A stretch of 7,201 bases of DNA, from positions 1-7,201 of the forward strand of contig JAUVON010000139.1 in the NCBI GenBank assembly GCA_030599175.1, in the 5' to 3' direction. Shown here one piece after another: positions 1 to 5,889 of this stretch. The DNA is from Desulfobulbaceae bacterium (GTDB lineage: Bacteria > Desulfobacterota > Desulfobulbia > Desulfobulbales > Desulfocapsaceae). The notes under the pieces are model-generated. The model was not told the DNA's origin and ran no database searches. It saw only the letters and a program-made list of their open reading frames with translations. Made by a program: the position numbers and the translations under genes. The number at the start of each line of letters is the position of its first letter. Position 1 is the stretch's first letter.

Positions 1-291
1 CACATCTTCGTCCTGTCCTTCAGAGTATATTGTCGGAACAATAAATCGATTAAGGAGGTTCCAGTTCCCAAGATCAACCGGATAAACCGGCTTTAAGGTT
101 AATCCGTACGCTGTTGCATCTGAGTGGCCGATGCCAAAATAAGAATTAAACTCAAAAGGCATGCTGATGATTGTTCCCATAGGATTTTGGGATTGTTTAG
201 CCATATCCTCCTGATTCTGCTCGCTTCCAGCAAAAAACAAAGCAAGTAAAATAACAGCTAAAGAAAATAATGGTCTGTACAATATATTCAT
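1..291 (-). CDS. Exported 'neuromedin U'-like / transporter-like protein, N-terminal part
   Basis: This reading frame is open for 97 codons from an ATG at 291-289 to the left edge, so only the N-terminus is present. The start is supported by AAGGGG eight bases upstream of the ATG. Residues 1-21 form a signal peptide: a short N-terminus with an Arg, then a hydrophobic core (LAVILLALFFAG). There is no lipobox Cys. The mature part contains DMAKQSQNPMGTIISMPFE, then FGIGHSD, then LKPVYPVDLGNWNLLNRFIVP. That order matches a family of presumed outer-membrane beta-barrel proteins that databases label 'neuromedin U' or 'transporter', where a KxxQNPxxxxxSxPF stretch and a WNLxxRxIxP stretch recur. The biochemical role of the family is not established. 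The match is from memory of the family pattern. The gene is divergent from hrpB. Confidence 0.75.
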   Translation of the reverse strand, partial: MNILYRPLFSLAVILLALFFAGSEQNQEDMAKQSQNPMGTIISMPFEFNSYFGIGHSDATAYGLTLKPVYPVDLGNWNLLNRFIVPTIYSEGQDEDV

Positions 292-615
292 AATGTAACC
301 CCTTCTCGAGCAGTTCCCGGCGTTTTGCGGCATGAAGCAAAGCTGTATCTTTTACGAAACCTCTTTGAGATAGGCCACCCAAAACTGCCATGGACGTATG
401 CCCTCACTACATGTGAAGAGACAGCCGGGAAAAGAGTGTGCAGACTCTGCAAAACCGCAGCAACAACTGTTTTATGCGCTCAATGAACGGCATCAGGGTC
501 ACAATTGATTCCAAAGCGTCCATTGCCATAATTACTAATACCTTCTGCCCTCCCACGCCTTCCCTGCAGCAATAGATTGAGAAGAGTAAAAGGCAGTGGT
601 ATCATCACCTGCATA
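292..615. other. Divergent intergenic region between the exported-protein gene and hrpB
   Basis: No convincing gene lies here. It must hold promoters for both flanking genes. On the minus-strand leader side there are several inverted repeats. TTCCCGGC (314-321) pairs with GCCGGGAA (424-431). GTTTTGC (322-328) pairs with GCAAAAC (449-455). GCAGTT (310-315) pairs with AACTGC (383-388). These arms overlap or cross, so they cannot all form together. A perfect 11-nt dyad GCAGACTCTGC lies at 440-450. No riboswitch consensus that I know was recognised. Repeats this short in about 300 bases can arise by chance. Confidence 0.4.
505..532 (+). promoter_or_regulatory. Candidate sigma-70 promoter for hrpB
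   Basis: TTGATT (505-510) and CATAAT (527-532) are separated by 16 bases. They match the sigma-70 -35 box at four of six positions and the -10 box at five of six. Transcription would begin near 539, about 75 bases before the preferred hrpB ATG at 616. The call rests on the sequence match and position only. Confidence 0.35.
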
Positions 616-3111
616 ATGAGAGATACCCTGCCAAATCTGCCCATCAATTCAATTCTGCCCGAAATCAAAAGTAGTCTTGAAAAACATAACTCCGTCATTC
701 TTGCCGCAGAGCCTGGTTCCGGCAAAACTACCATTATCCCCTTAGCGTTGCTGGGTGAGCCATGGTTAAAAAAGAAAAAAATTATCATGCTGGAGCCAAG
801 GCGTCTGGCAACGCGAATGGCTGCAAAGCGAATGAGTGAGCTTGCCGGTGATGTTCCCGGTGGGCTGGTTGGCTATCGCATTCGTTTCGACAGCAAAATA
901 AGTGAAAACACGCAGATTGAAGTGGTCACAGAAGGTATCTTTCTGCGTATGATTCAGAACGACCCGGAACTCTCAGGGATCGGCCTCGTTATTTTCGACG
1001 AATTCCACGAACGATCGATCCAATCTGATCTGGCCCTAGCCTTCTGTCTCGATACCCTGGAATTGCGTGATGACCTGAAAATCATGATAATGTCTGCCAC
1101 CATCGCCAGTGAGCGGATAGCACAGTTGTTGGGTGATGCTCCGACAATCACTGGAGAGGGACGCTGTTTTCCAGTGGATGTGCAATACCTCACAAGAGAA
1201 TCAAATGATTATATAATTCCACAGACAATACGTGCCATCCAGCGAGCAGTCGAGCAAGACGACGGTGATATCCTGGTCTTTTTGCCGGGTGCTGGTGAAA
1301 TCAGAGCGGTTGCAAGACAGCTTGCAGGCAATTTTCAGGTCTTCCCACTCTATGGTGATCTTCCGCAGCATAAGCAGGATATGATTTTTACAAATGTAGA
1401 ACAAAGACGAATCATTCTGGCCACACCCATTGCCGAAACCAGTCTCACCATTGAAGGTGTGTCCGTGGTTATCGATTCGGGTCTGATGAAAAAACCGTAT
1501 TTTTCTCCGGCAAACAGCCTCAGCAGCCTGCGCACCATCCCCATCTCCAAGGCATCAGCCAAACAACGCAGTGGCCGGGCCGGTAGGTTGGGCCCTGGAC
1601 GTTGCTATCGCTTGTGGACAAAAACAGAGCACTACTCAAAGCCTGAATTTCTGCCACCGGAAATACTCACCGCGGATCTCAGCCCTCTACTTTTGGAGAT
1701 CTTGCAATGGGGAGTAAAAGATCCCGCCGAGCTCAAGTGGCTGGACCCGCCACGTCAGGGGCCGACCGGGCAAGCCCGTACCCTCCTTGAACAGCTTGGA
1801 GCAATTGACAGCAAAGGAACACTGACTGAAACCGGGAAAAAAATCGCAGCACTGCCACTGCACCCTCGATTGGCATTAATGATATTGGAGGGACACAAGC
1901 AGAAACAGTCTGCACTGGCTTGCCAACTGGCAGCCCTCTTACAGAACCGGGATCTCTTTCGTGGAAACCGGGCTGAATCCAGCGCAGATATTGAAGACAA
2001 GTTGGAAATTTTACAACTTTTTGAACAGAAGAAAACAGATCAGATTCAAGCCAGAGGGGCTGACGGCGCTCTTTGCAAGCGTATCATGCGAGAAGCTGCT
2101 CAGTACCAGAAGCTTGTGGGACGATCCGGCAATAAAGAATATAGTTTTGGTGATGCTGGCAATTTGCTAGCTCTTGCCTACCCGGAACGTATCGCCCAAA
2201 AGAAAACCGGCTCTTCCATGCACCTGCTCGCCTCTGGCCGGGGCGTTACACTTCCGGCCGGCGATCATCTGCAAAAAACTGAATTTCTGGTTGCAGCAAA
2301 TGTGGATGGAGGAAACAAGCAGGGACGTATCTTTCTGGCAGCAGCCATATCCATTGACGATATCATAAAAAATCACAAACAGTTGCTGACAGAAGAAGAG
2401 CGCATAGAGTGGAATGGACAGAAGGTGGAAACGGCCAGTGTACTTTCACTTGCCAGTCTGGAAATCAAACGAAAGCCATTATCTAATGCAAACTCTGAGA
2501 AAGTCCTTCAATGCTTCTTGACTGGCCTCAAGCAGAGTGGACCGGGCTGTTTACACTGGCCGAAAAAAAGCCAGGAGTTACGCGCAAGAATTGAGACCGC
2601 CCATGCACTTGCCCCCGATAACTGGCCAGACGTTTCGGATAGTGGACTGCTGGACGATCTTTCCTGGCTCGAACCATATCTTGATTCCGTCTCCAGCCTC
2701 AAACAACTGAAGAAACTAGATTTACATTCAATATTGCTGGCAAGACTCTCTTGGAAGCAGCAGCAAAATCTTGATAGATTGCTTCCCACCCATTATCAGG
2801 CACCCAGTGGTTCACGAATCAAACTGGAATACAACGCTGGTAAAGCACCCGTTTTGCCGGTCAGGCTGCAGGAGATGTTCGGTGCCACAGAAACACCCGT
2901 TCTCTTTAACGGCAAACTCACCCTTCTTATTCACCTTCTCTCGCCTGCCAGACGTCCGGTGCAGGTTACTGCGGATCTTGCATCGTTCTGGAAGAACACC
3001 TATCCCGAGGTGAAAAAAGAGATGGCTGGCCGCTACCCCAAACATTACTGGCCGGATGATCCGCTTATTGCTGAAGCTACAGCCCGCTGCAAACCCAGGC
3101 AATATTCTTGA
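616..3111 (+). CDS. hrpB: ATP-dependent RNA helicase HrpB (DEAH type)
   Basis: This is a cytoplasmic DEAH/DExH NTP-dependent RNA helicase of the HrpB family. Its cellular substrate is poorly defined in most bacteria. From the ATG at 616 it has 831 residues, close to the roughly 810-825 of E. coli HrpB. All core motifs are visible: Walker A GSGKT (34-38), motif Ia MLEPRRLA (about 58-65), Walker B variant DEFH in DEFHERS (128-134), SAT (160-162), motif V ATPIAETSLTIEGV (269-282) and motif VI QRSGRAGR (317-324). A ratchet/HA2 region follows, then an HrpB-type C-terminal domain at about 690-831 (WYPxxxP-like chemistry is replaced by HYWPDDP near the end). The same frame also has a TTG at 577, which would add 13 residues. 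I prefer 616 because LPINSILPEI then aligns with the N-terminus of known HrpB. Neither start has a strong Shine-Dalgarno sequence. The gene appears intact and converges on the next gene. Confidence 0.95.
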   Translation: MRDTLPNLPINSILPEIKSSLEKHNSVILAAEPGSGKTTIIPLALLGEPWLKKKKIIMLEPRRLATRMAAKRMSELAGDVPGGLVGYRIRFDSKISENTQIEVVTEGIFLRMIQNDPELSGIGLVIFDEFHERSIQSDLALAFCLDTLELRDDLKIMIMSATIASERIAQLLGDAPTITGEGRCFPVDVQYLTRESNDYIIPQTIRAIQRAVEQDDGDILVFLPGAGEIRAVARQLAGNFQVFPLYGDLPQHKQDMIFTNVEQRRIILATPIAETSLTIEGVSVVIDSGLMKKPYFSPANSLSSLRTIPISKASAKQRSGRAGRLGPGRCYRLWTKTEHYSKPEFLPPEILTADLSPLLLEILQWGVKDPAELKWLDPPRQGPTGQARTLLEQLGAIDSKGTLTETGKKIAALPLHPRLALMILEGHKQKQSALACQLAALLQNRDLFRGNRAESSADIEDKLEILQLFEQKKTDQIQARGADGALCKRIMREAAQYQKLVGRSGNKEYSFGDAGNLLALAYPERIAQKKTGSSMHLLASGRGVTLPAGDHLQKTEFLVAANVDGGNKQGRIFLAAAISIDDIIKNHKQLLTEEERIEWNGQKVETASVLSLASLEIKRKPLSNANSEKVLQCFLTGLKQSGPGCLHWPKKSQELRARIETAHALAPDNWPDVSDSGLLDDLSWLEPYLDSVSSLKQLKKLDLHSILLARLSWKQQQNLDRLLPTHYQAPSGSRIKLEYNAGKAPVLPVRLQEMFGATETPVLFNGKLTLLIHLLSPARRPVQVTADLASFWKNTYPEVKKEMAGRYPKHYWPDDPLIAEATARCKPRQYS

Positions 3112-3141
3112 TTACCATCGAAGCTCAGCTACTCTGCATTG

Positions 3142-3216
3142 GTCATTCCGGACTTAATTCGGAATCTCTATTCAAACGGCTATTTTTTCAAGATTCTGGA
3201 TCAAGTCCGGAATGAC
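3142..3216. repeat. Palindromic interspersed repeat (ATTCCGGACTTGATC-type) between convergent genes
   Basis: Two 26-base arms, at 3142-3167 and 3191-3216, are inverted copies matching at 23 of 26 positions, with a 23-base loop. The core GTCATTCCGGACTT is perfect in both arms. In the plus-strand transcript two of the three mismatches become G-U wobble pairs, so a long stable hairpin is expected. The core resembles a short palindromic repeat scattered through many proteobacterial genomes, from memory of the motif. It lies between the convergent stops of hrpB (3111) and the methyltransferase (3269), so it could also act as a two-way transcript end. Neither side has a good U-tract directly after the stem. 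Confidence 0.75.
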
Positions 3217-3268
3217 GGGATAGCGGGAATCTGATAAGGCTGAGTCTCGATAGTAATTAATATTTTTT

Positions 3269-3886
3269 TTATGAATTCTTGCGGACAACAGTTCGTTTAC
3301 GCATCAAGCAAACCCAATTTTTTGCCGGTGGCTTTTGATTGCTGTCAAAATGCCCGGAAAGCAGTGACAGAATCTCAAAATACGGTTCCACTGCAGTCAC
3401 AATCTGTGACGCACTAACTCGGGGAGGACCGGGAGCGTCTCTTGTTTCATCACAATTCCCCACAAGGCTCAGCCACAAACCGCCATCTTTCAAATGAGTA
3501 AAGACATTTTTGGCAAATGGCTGAAAGTTCCCCGCTTCCGGAGGATGGTGGAAACAACCACGATCAAATGCAAAATCGAATGGAGCACCCGGCAGAGTAT
3601 CTTTGAAAAAATCGAGGAGATGAAATGAACACTTCACCTTGGCCTGGCTGGATTTTTCTTCTGCCCTCTGCAGGGCAAGTTCACTGCTGTCAACACCCAC
3701 GACATCAAAACCCTGCTCTTGCAACCAGATCACATTGTTTCCCGTTCCACAGCCGATATCCAGAACCTTACAGGGCTGGATTGGTGTAGCTGTGACAACT
3801 TCCACAAGATTGGATTCCACTCGGTTAATTTCCCAGCCGGTCTCGTCCTTTTTATATTTTTCCTGAAAATCCACTGTACACTCCAT
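3269..3886 (-). CDS. Class I SAM-dependent methyltransferase, substrate unknown
   Basis: This is a complete 205-residue protein with the Rossmann methyltransferase fold. Motif I is VLDIGCGTGNN (41-51). The acidic end of strand 2 is GVDSS (64-68), expected to hold the ribose of S-adenosylmethionine. LLDFF (90-94) is the usual strand-3 position. FDFAFDRGCFHH (103-114) occupies the motif IV position, and HLKDGGLWLSL (131-141) the motif VI position. The N-terminal WEINRVESNLVEVV and the DRGCFHH stretch recall the TehB / thiopurine-methyltransferase-like group of small enzymes that modify toxic small molecules. That substrate class is inference only. The minus-strand ATG at 3886-3884 has no strong ribosome binding site (GAGAG about 12 bases upstream). 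It is read in the same direction as the PEP-CTERM gene but is separated from it by a terminator, so it is probably transcribed alone. Confidence 0.88.
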   Translation of the reverse strand: MECTVDFQEKYKKDETGWEINRVESNLVEVVTATPIQPCKVLDIGCGTGNNVIWLQEQGFDVVGVDSSELALQRAEEKSSQAKVKCSFHLLDFFKDTLPGAPFDFAFDRGCFHHPPEAGNFQPFAKNVFTHLKDGGLWLSLVGNCDETRDAPGPPRVSASQIVTAVEPYFEILSLLSGHFDSNQKPPAKNWVCLMRKRTVVRKNS

Positions 3887-4194
3887 TGTTCAGTTCACTC
3901 TCTGTGCCCACTCAAAGTCAATGTACCCCATGATTCGCCTATACGTAGTGAAGTGGTTCTGAATATCATCGCACGAGAGCTTGACTCTCCACCTGTCGAT
4001 CCCGTATCAACCTCGCAACATTATTCCTGTGAGTGTCACTAATCCGTTGCCCTCAAAGCCTAATAATATAAAAAAGGTATTATCGATCTTCAGAAAAGCA
4101 AAGTTATTTAGAATAGCCTAACGGAACCAAAGTACCTTCAAAGAGAAGATGGTTCCAGATTATTAATTTTCTGGAATTATCTTTGTGCTTGAAA
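3887..4194. other. Non-coding stretch upstream of the methyltransferase gene
   Basis: No convincing reading frame is present. It should contain the methyltransferase promoter, but I could not pick one: a minus-strand TTGACT (about 3914-3919) has no matching -10. Structures present are GAGAG-CTTGA-CTCTC at 3974-3988, ATAATA / TATTAT flanking an A-run near 4066-4086, and two overlapping hairpins. The first hairpin is GGAACCA (4123-4129) with TGGTTCC (4150-4156). The second is TTCCAGA (4153-4159) with TCTGGAA (4170-4176). These two share TTCC and exclude each other. Confidence 0.4.
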
Positions 4195-4226
4195 TAAAAA
4201 AAGCAGAGCCATTTCTGACCCTGCTC
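4195..4226 (-). terminator. Rho-independent terminator of the PEP-CTERM gene
   Basis: Read on the minus strand, AGCAGGGTC (4225-4217) pairs with GGCTCTGCT (4210-4202). This gives nine base pairs including two G-U wobbles around a six-base loop (AGAAAT), followed at once by TTTTTT (4201-4196). It starts 27 bases after the stop codon at 4252-4254, the normal place for an intrinsic terminator, and should separate this transcript from the methyltransferase downstream. Confidence 0.8.
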
Positions 4227-4251
4227 TAGTGTCGCATATTTTTGAGAAGTG

Positions 4252-4944
4252 TTATTTCTTTCTTCTAAGCCTCACCCCAGCAAGACCTACTAAACCTGCA
4301 CCGAAAAGAAGCATGGTGGTTGGTTCTGGTACAGGGTTAGGACCAGGGCTTGGGCCTGGAGAAGCAAGACCAGCAACACCGACAGTAAACCCATGCCAAT
4401 TTTCAGATGTATGAGTAAAACTGATTGAATCAAATGAACCAAGCAGGCTGATAACACCGTGGAATTCACCTGAACCAAAAAATCCTGTGCCTCCACTATT
4501 CAGATTTGCAGTGCCACTACCCCAGTACCCAGCCCCAAAACTATCAATAATTATCGGCATACCAAATTCGACTGTATTGCCGTTCCAGCTGTTCATAGCC
4601 AAAAAAGGATCTTGGATTGTTTCTGAAAAATTAATAGTGACTGTACCGCCATTACCCAGAGCAATCTGTTCCGAAGCAGTGGGAGCGTTGTCGGCCGTCC
4701 CGTTTGTATAAGCAGTACCGGACCAAAAGTTTGTTCCTGTTCCCGTCTGTACAAAACTGTGTGTACTAGTATTCAAGTAATCCACATCAACTGTAGTTGT
4801 ACCTACATAAAGTTCTCCGAACGCTAAAACAGCCGTCGAAGATTGCCAATCAGTCCAAGAAACTGGTACAGCGAGCACCGGTGTAGAAAACAGTGCTGTG
4901 AGGATAAAACCACAACCGATAAATACAATTGGTTTCATTTTCAT
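4252..4944 (-). CDS. PEP-CTERM sorting-domain secreted protein
   Basis: This 230-residue protein is exported and anchored or processed at the surface. Residues 1-25 are a signal peptide ending TPVLA with likely cleavage before VPVSW. The mature region (about 26-193) is Gly/Ser/Thr/Asn-rich and beta-strand-like, and includes FSETIQDPFLAMNSW and ENWHGFTVGV. A similar arrangement recurs in PEP-CTERM proteins of unknown function. A Pro/Gly linker SPGPSPGPNP (195-204) leads to VPEPTT (205-210), a hydrophobic segment MLLFGAGLVGLAGV (211-224) and a basic tail RLRRKK (225-230). This is the classic three-part PEP-CTERM signal recognised by an exosortase. No exosortase or exopolysaccharide gene is visible here, so the partner must lie elsewhere. 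The start is fixed by AGGAGGG six bases before the ATG at 4944-4942; a second in-frame ATG two codons later fits the spacing less well. It has its own terminator and probably its own regulated promoter. Confidence 0.93.
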   Translation of the reverse strand: MKMKPIVFIGCGFILTALFSTPVLAVPVSWTDWQSSTAVLAFGELYVGTTTVDVDYLNTSTHSFVQTGTGTNFWSGTAYTNGTADNAPTASEQIALGNGGTVTINFSETIQDPFLAMNSWNGNTVEFGMPIIIDSFGAGYWGSGTANLNSGGTGFFGSGEFHGVISLLGSFDSISFTHTSENWHGFTVGVAGLASPGPSPGPNPVPEPTTMLLFGAGLVGLAGVRLRRKK

Positions 4945-4974
4945 TTCTTACCCTCCTATTTTAATTGTTTTGTG

Positions 4975-5039
4975 ATGGCAAGTATATTAAATCAGGCTGC
5001 TAATTTTCTAATCAGTTTCATAACGAGCCTCCTTGCCAT
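4975..5039 (-). promoter_or_regulatory. Inverted repeat enclosing a leader ORF in the PEP-CTERM 5' leader
   Basis: On the minus-strand transcript, AUGGCAAG (5039-5032) is perfectly complementary to CUUGCCAU (4982-4975), with 49 bases between. The first arm overlaps the AAG of the AAGGAGG ribosome binding site of the nine-codon ORF, and the loop holds that whole ORF. A competing partner exists upstream: CCUUGC (5070-5065) can pair with GCAAGG (5036-5031). The arrangement resembles a translation-sensitive leader, which is inference. Confidence 0.35.
4992..5021 (-). CDS. Possible nine-residue leader peptide MKLIRKLAA upstream of the PEP-CTERM gene
   Basis: The minus-strand ATG at 5021-5019 is followed by eight sense codons and TGA (4994-4992), giving MKLIRKLAA. 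A perfect AAGGAGG (5034-5028) sits six bases upstream, a stronger ribosome binding site than most genes in this window have. The PEP-CTERM ATG lies 47 bases beyond the stop. If the UGA were read through, the frame would continue 11 codons and stop at a TAG that overlaps the PEP-CTERM Shine-Dalgarno sequence. It could be a translated regulatory leader, or the stub of a decayed gene whose signal peptide began this way. A nine-codon ORF can occur by chance; the ribosome binding site is the real argument. Confidence 0.4.
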   Translation of the reverse strand: MKLIRKLAA

Positions 5040-5092
5040 GAACTTTAAAATTGCAATGGTAATAGCAAGGCATATAAGATAGATCAAACACC

Positions 5093-5146
5093 TTACTACC
5101 TACGAGAAAAAAGATACTACATAGTGGCACTATGTCAAGGTAGTAA
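5093..5146 (-). promoter_or_regulatory. Candidate sigma-70 promoter with overlapping operator dyad for the PEP-CTERM gene
   Basis: On the minus strand a perfect -35 TTGACA (5138-5133) is followed by a 16-base spacer and TATCTT (5116-5111, four of six matches to TATAAT). Transcription would start near 5105, about 160 bases before the PEP-CTERM ATG. A dyad ACATAGTG-G-CACTATGT (5119-5135, plus strand) fills most of the spacer and enters the -35 box. A second inverted repeat, TTACTACCT (5093-5101) and AGGTAGTAA (5138-5146), frames the promoter. TACTAC also recurs at 5115-5120. A DNA-binding protein on the inner dyad would directly compete with RNA polymerase. The regulator is unknown and not encoded here. 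Confidence 0.5.
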
Positions 5147-5885
5147 AGACGTTGATGAAAACCCTTATCGGATTAGGCAATTCCAAAGGCTTATCCTGTC
5201 AATCTTAGAGATGCTTCCATAGAGTCAATCAGAAGAGATTCTGGAACAATCTTGTACTGCAGAGTGCTTTTTTCTTGTTAGGTTGGTCTGGGATTCCCGA
5301 AGGTTAAGACATCTTTTTATGTTGCAAGGTTTTGGGACAACTTCCTGACAAGATTTGGTGTGGCAATCTCAAACCGACATATACTTGCTTCAGCCTTAAT
5401 GCCTCCTGCACCGAGCCACAAGCACTGTTCGATGAGAGATTCGAACCAACAAATGATCAAAAAGGGGGGTGTCACGACACGTAGCAGTCGCTGACGACGA
5501 GGCGTCATAAAAACCAAAGGAAATCATCTCTTATTCATTTGAAGAAACCGGTCTATTCGACATCACCAAGCGAAATGGCAGCTACCATTCGCAATATTCT
5601 GGATAAAGATATGGACTAATGGATTCCCTCTTCGTAAAGCAAGGTTTTTATTTGCGAAAAACACTCTCTTTCGCAAAGATGATAAGTGGCATTGAAGGCT
5701 AATTGCATAAAAACAAAAAGCGTTGATCACGGTACGTTGAGAAATAATGCCTCCATGTTACGGAGGAAGAGATGACATTCTTTTTTGCTTTCGTCGTGTA
5801 GGTAAAAAAGGAACATGACAGATAGTAAACTGCGAGATAGAAACATGATAATTATCCTGTACATCAGGCCTTTGGAGGGCAAAAA
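5147..5885. other. Long stretch without a convincing gene
   Basis: All frames are interrupted at short intervals, and no frame with a plausible start and ribosome binding site gives a recognisable protein. A plus-strand stop-free run at 5282-5494 looks somewhat protein-like (KVKTSFYVARFWDNFLTRFG) but has no start near its beginning. Other contents are small overlapping ORFs at 5539-5702, a perfect 9-bp dyad at 5651-5677, a short hairpin at 5750-5766 and the ribosome binding site of the next gene at its end. It may be decayed coding DNA or a regulatory spacer; I cannot tell which. Confidence 0.4.
5651..5677. repeat. Perfect 9-bp inverted repeat
   Basis: TTTGCGAAA (5651-5659) and TTTCGCAAA (5669-5677) are perfect inverted copies around a nine-base loop. 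There is no U-tract after the stem in either direction, so it is not a standard terminator. An operator or an RNA hairpin are both possible. Confidence 0.5.
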
Positions 5886-5889
5886 GTGA
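5815..5889 (+). CDS. Possible 24-residue upstream ORF overlapping the next start codon
   Basis: An ATG at 5815 opens a 24-codon frame beginning MTDSKLRDRN. Its TGA (5887-5889) overlaps the GTG start at 5886 in a GTGA junction typical of translational coupling. The only ribosome binding site, AAGGA, is just two bases from the ATG, which is too close. The product is not recognised. The overlap may be chance, because the next gene has its own good ribosome binding site inside this frame. Confidence 0.2.
   Translation: MTDSKLRDRNMIIILYIRPLEGKK

Noticed and set aside
197..391. 64-codon minus-strand ORF ahead of and overlapping the exported-protein gene
   Set aside because: Its second half overlaps the signal-peptide region of the better gene in another frame, it has no matching ribosome binding site, and the product is not recognisable.
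577..615. TTG start at 577 for hrpB
   Set aside because: It adds 13 residues not expected in the family and has no ribosome binding site; the ATG at 616 aligns with known HrpB N-termini.
480..788. 102-codon minus-strand ORF across the hrpB start
   Set aside because: Antisense to a clear helicase N-terminus and promoter; low-complexity start (MIIFFFFN) and no family resemblance.
4290..4496. 68-codon minus-strand ORF inside the PEP-CTERM gene
   Set aside because: Out-of-frame shadow of the Pro/Gly linker and C-terminal signal of the real protein.
5121..5141. Sigma-54 site from TGGCAC on the plus strand
   Set aside because: The -12 element would need TTGC at the right spacing but reads CAAGG, and the orientation points away from the PEP-CTERM gene.
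5425..5450. T-loop-like GGTTCGAATCTCTC on the minus strand, suggesting a tRNA end or attachment site
   Set aside because: The flanking five-base arms do not pair as a T-stem and no acceptor or anticodon arms are found nearby.
5317..5517. 66-codon minus-strand ORF in the gene-poor gap
   Set aside because: No Shine-Dalgarno sequence and no recognisable family; left as part of the unexplained stretch.
5760..5786. Terminator from the CCTCC/GGAGG hairpin and the following T-run
   Set aside because: The stem is only five pairs and the T-run begins about 12 bases after it.
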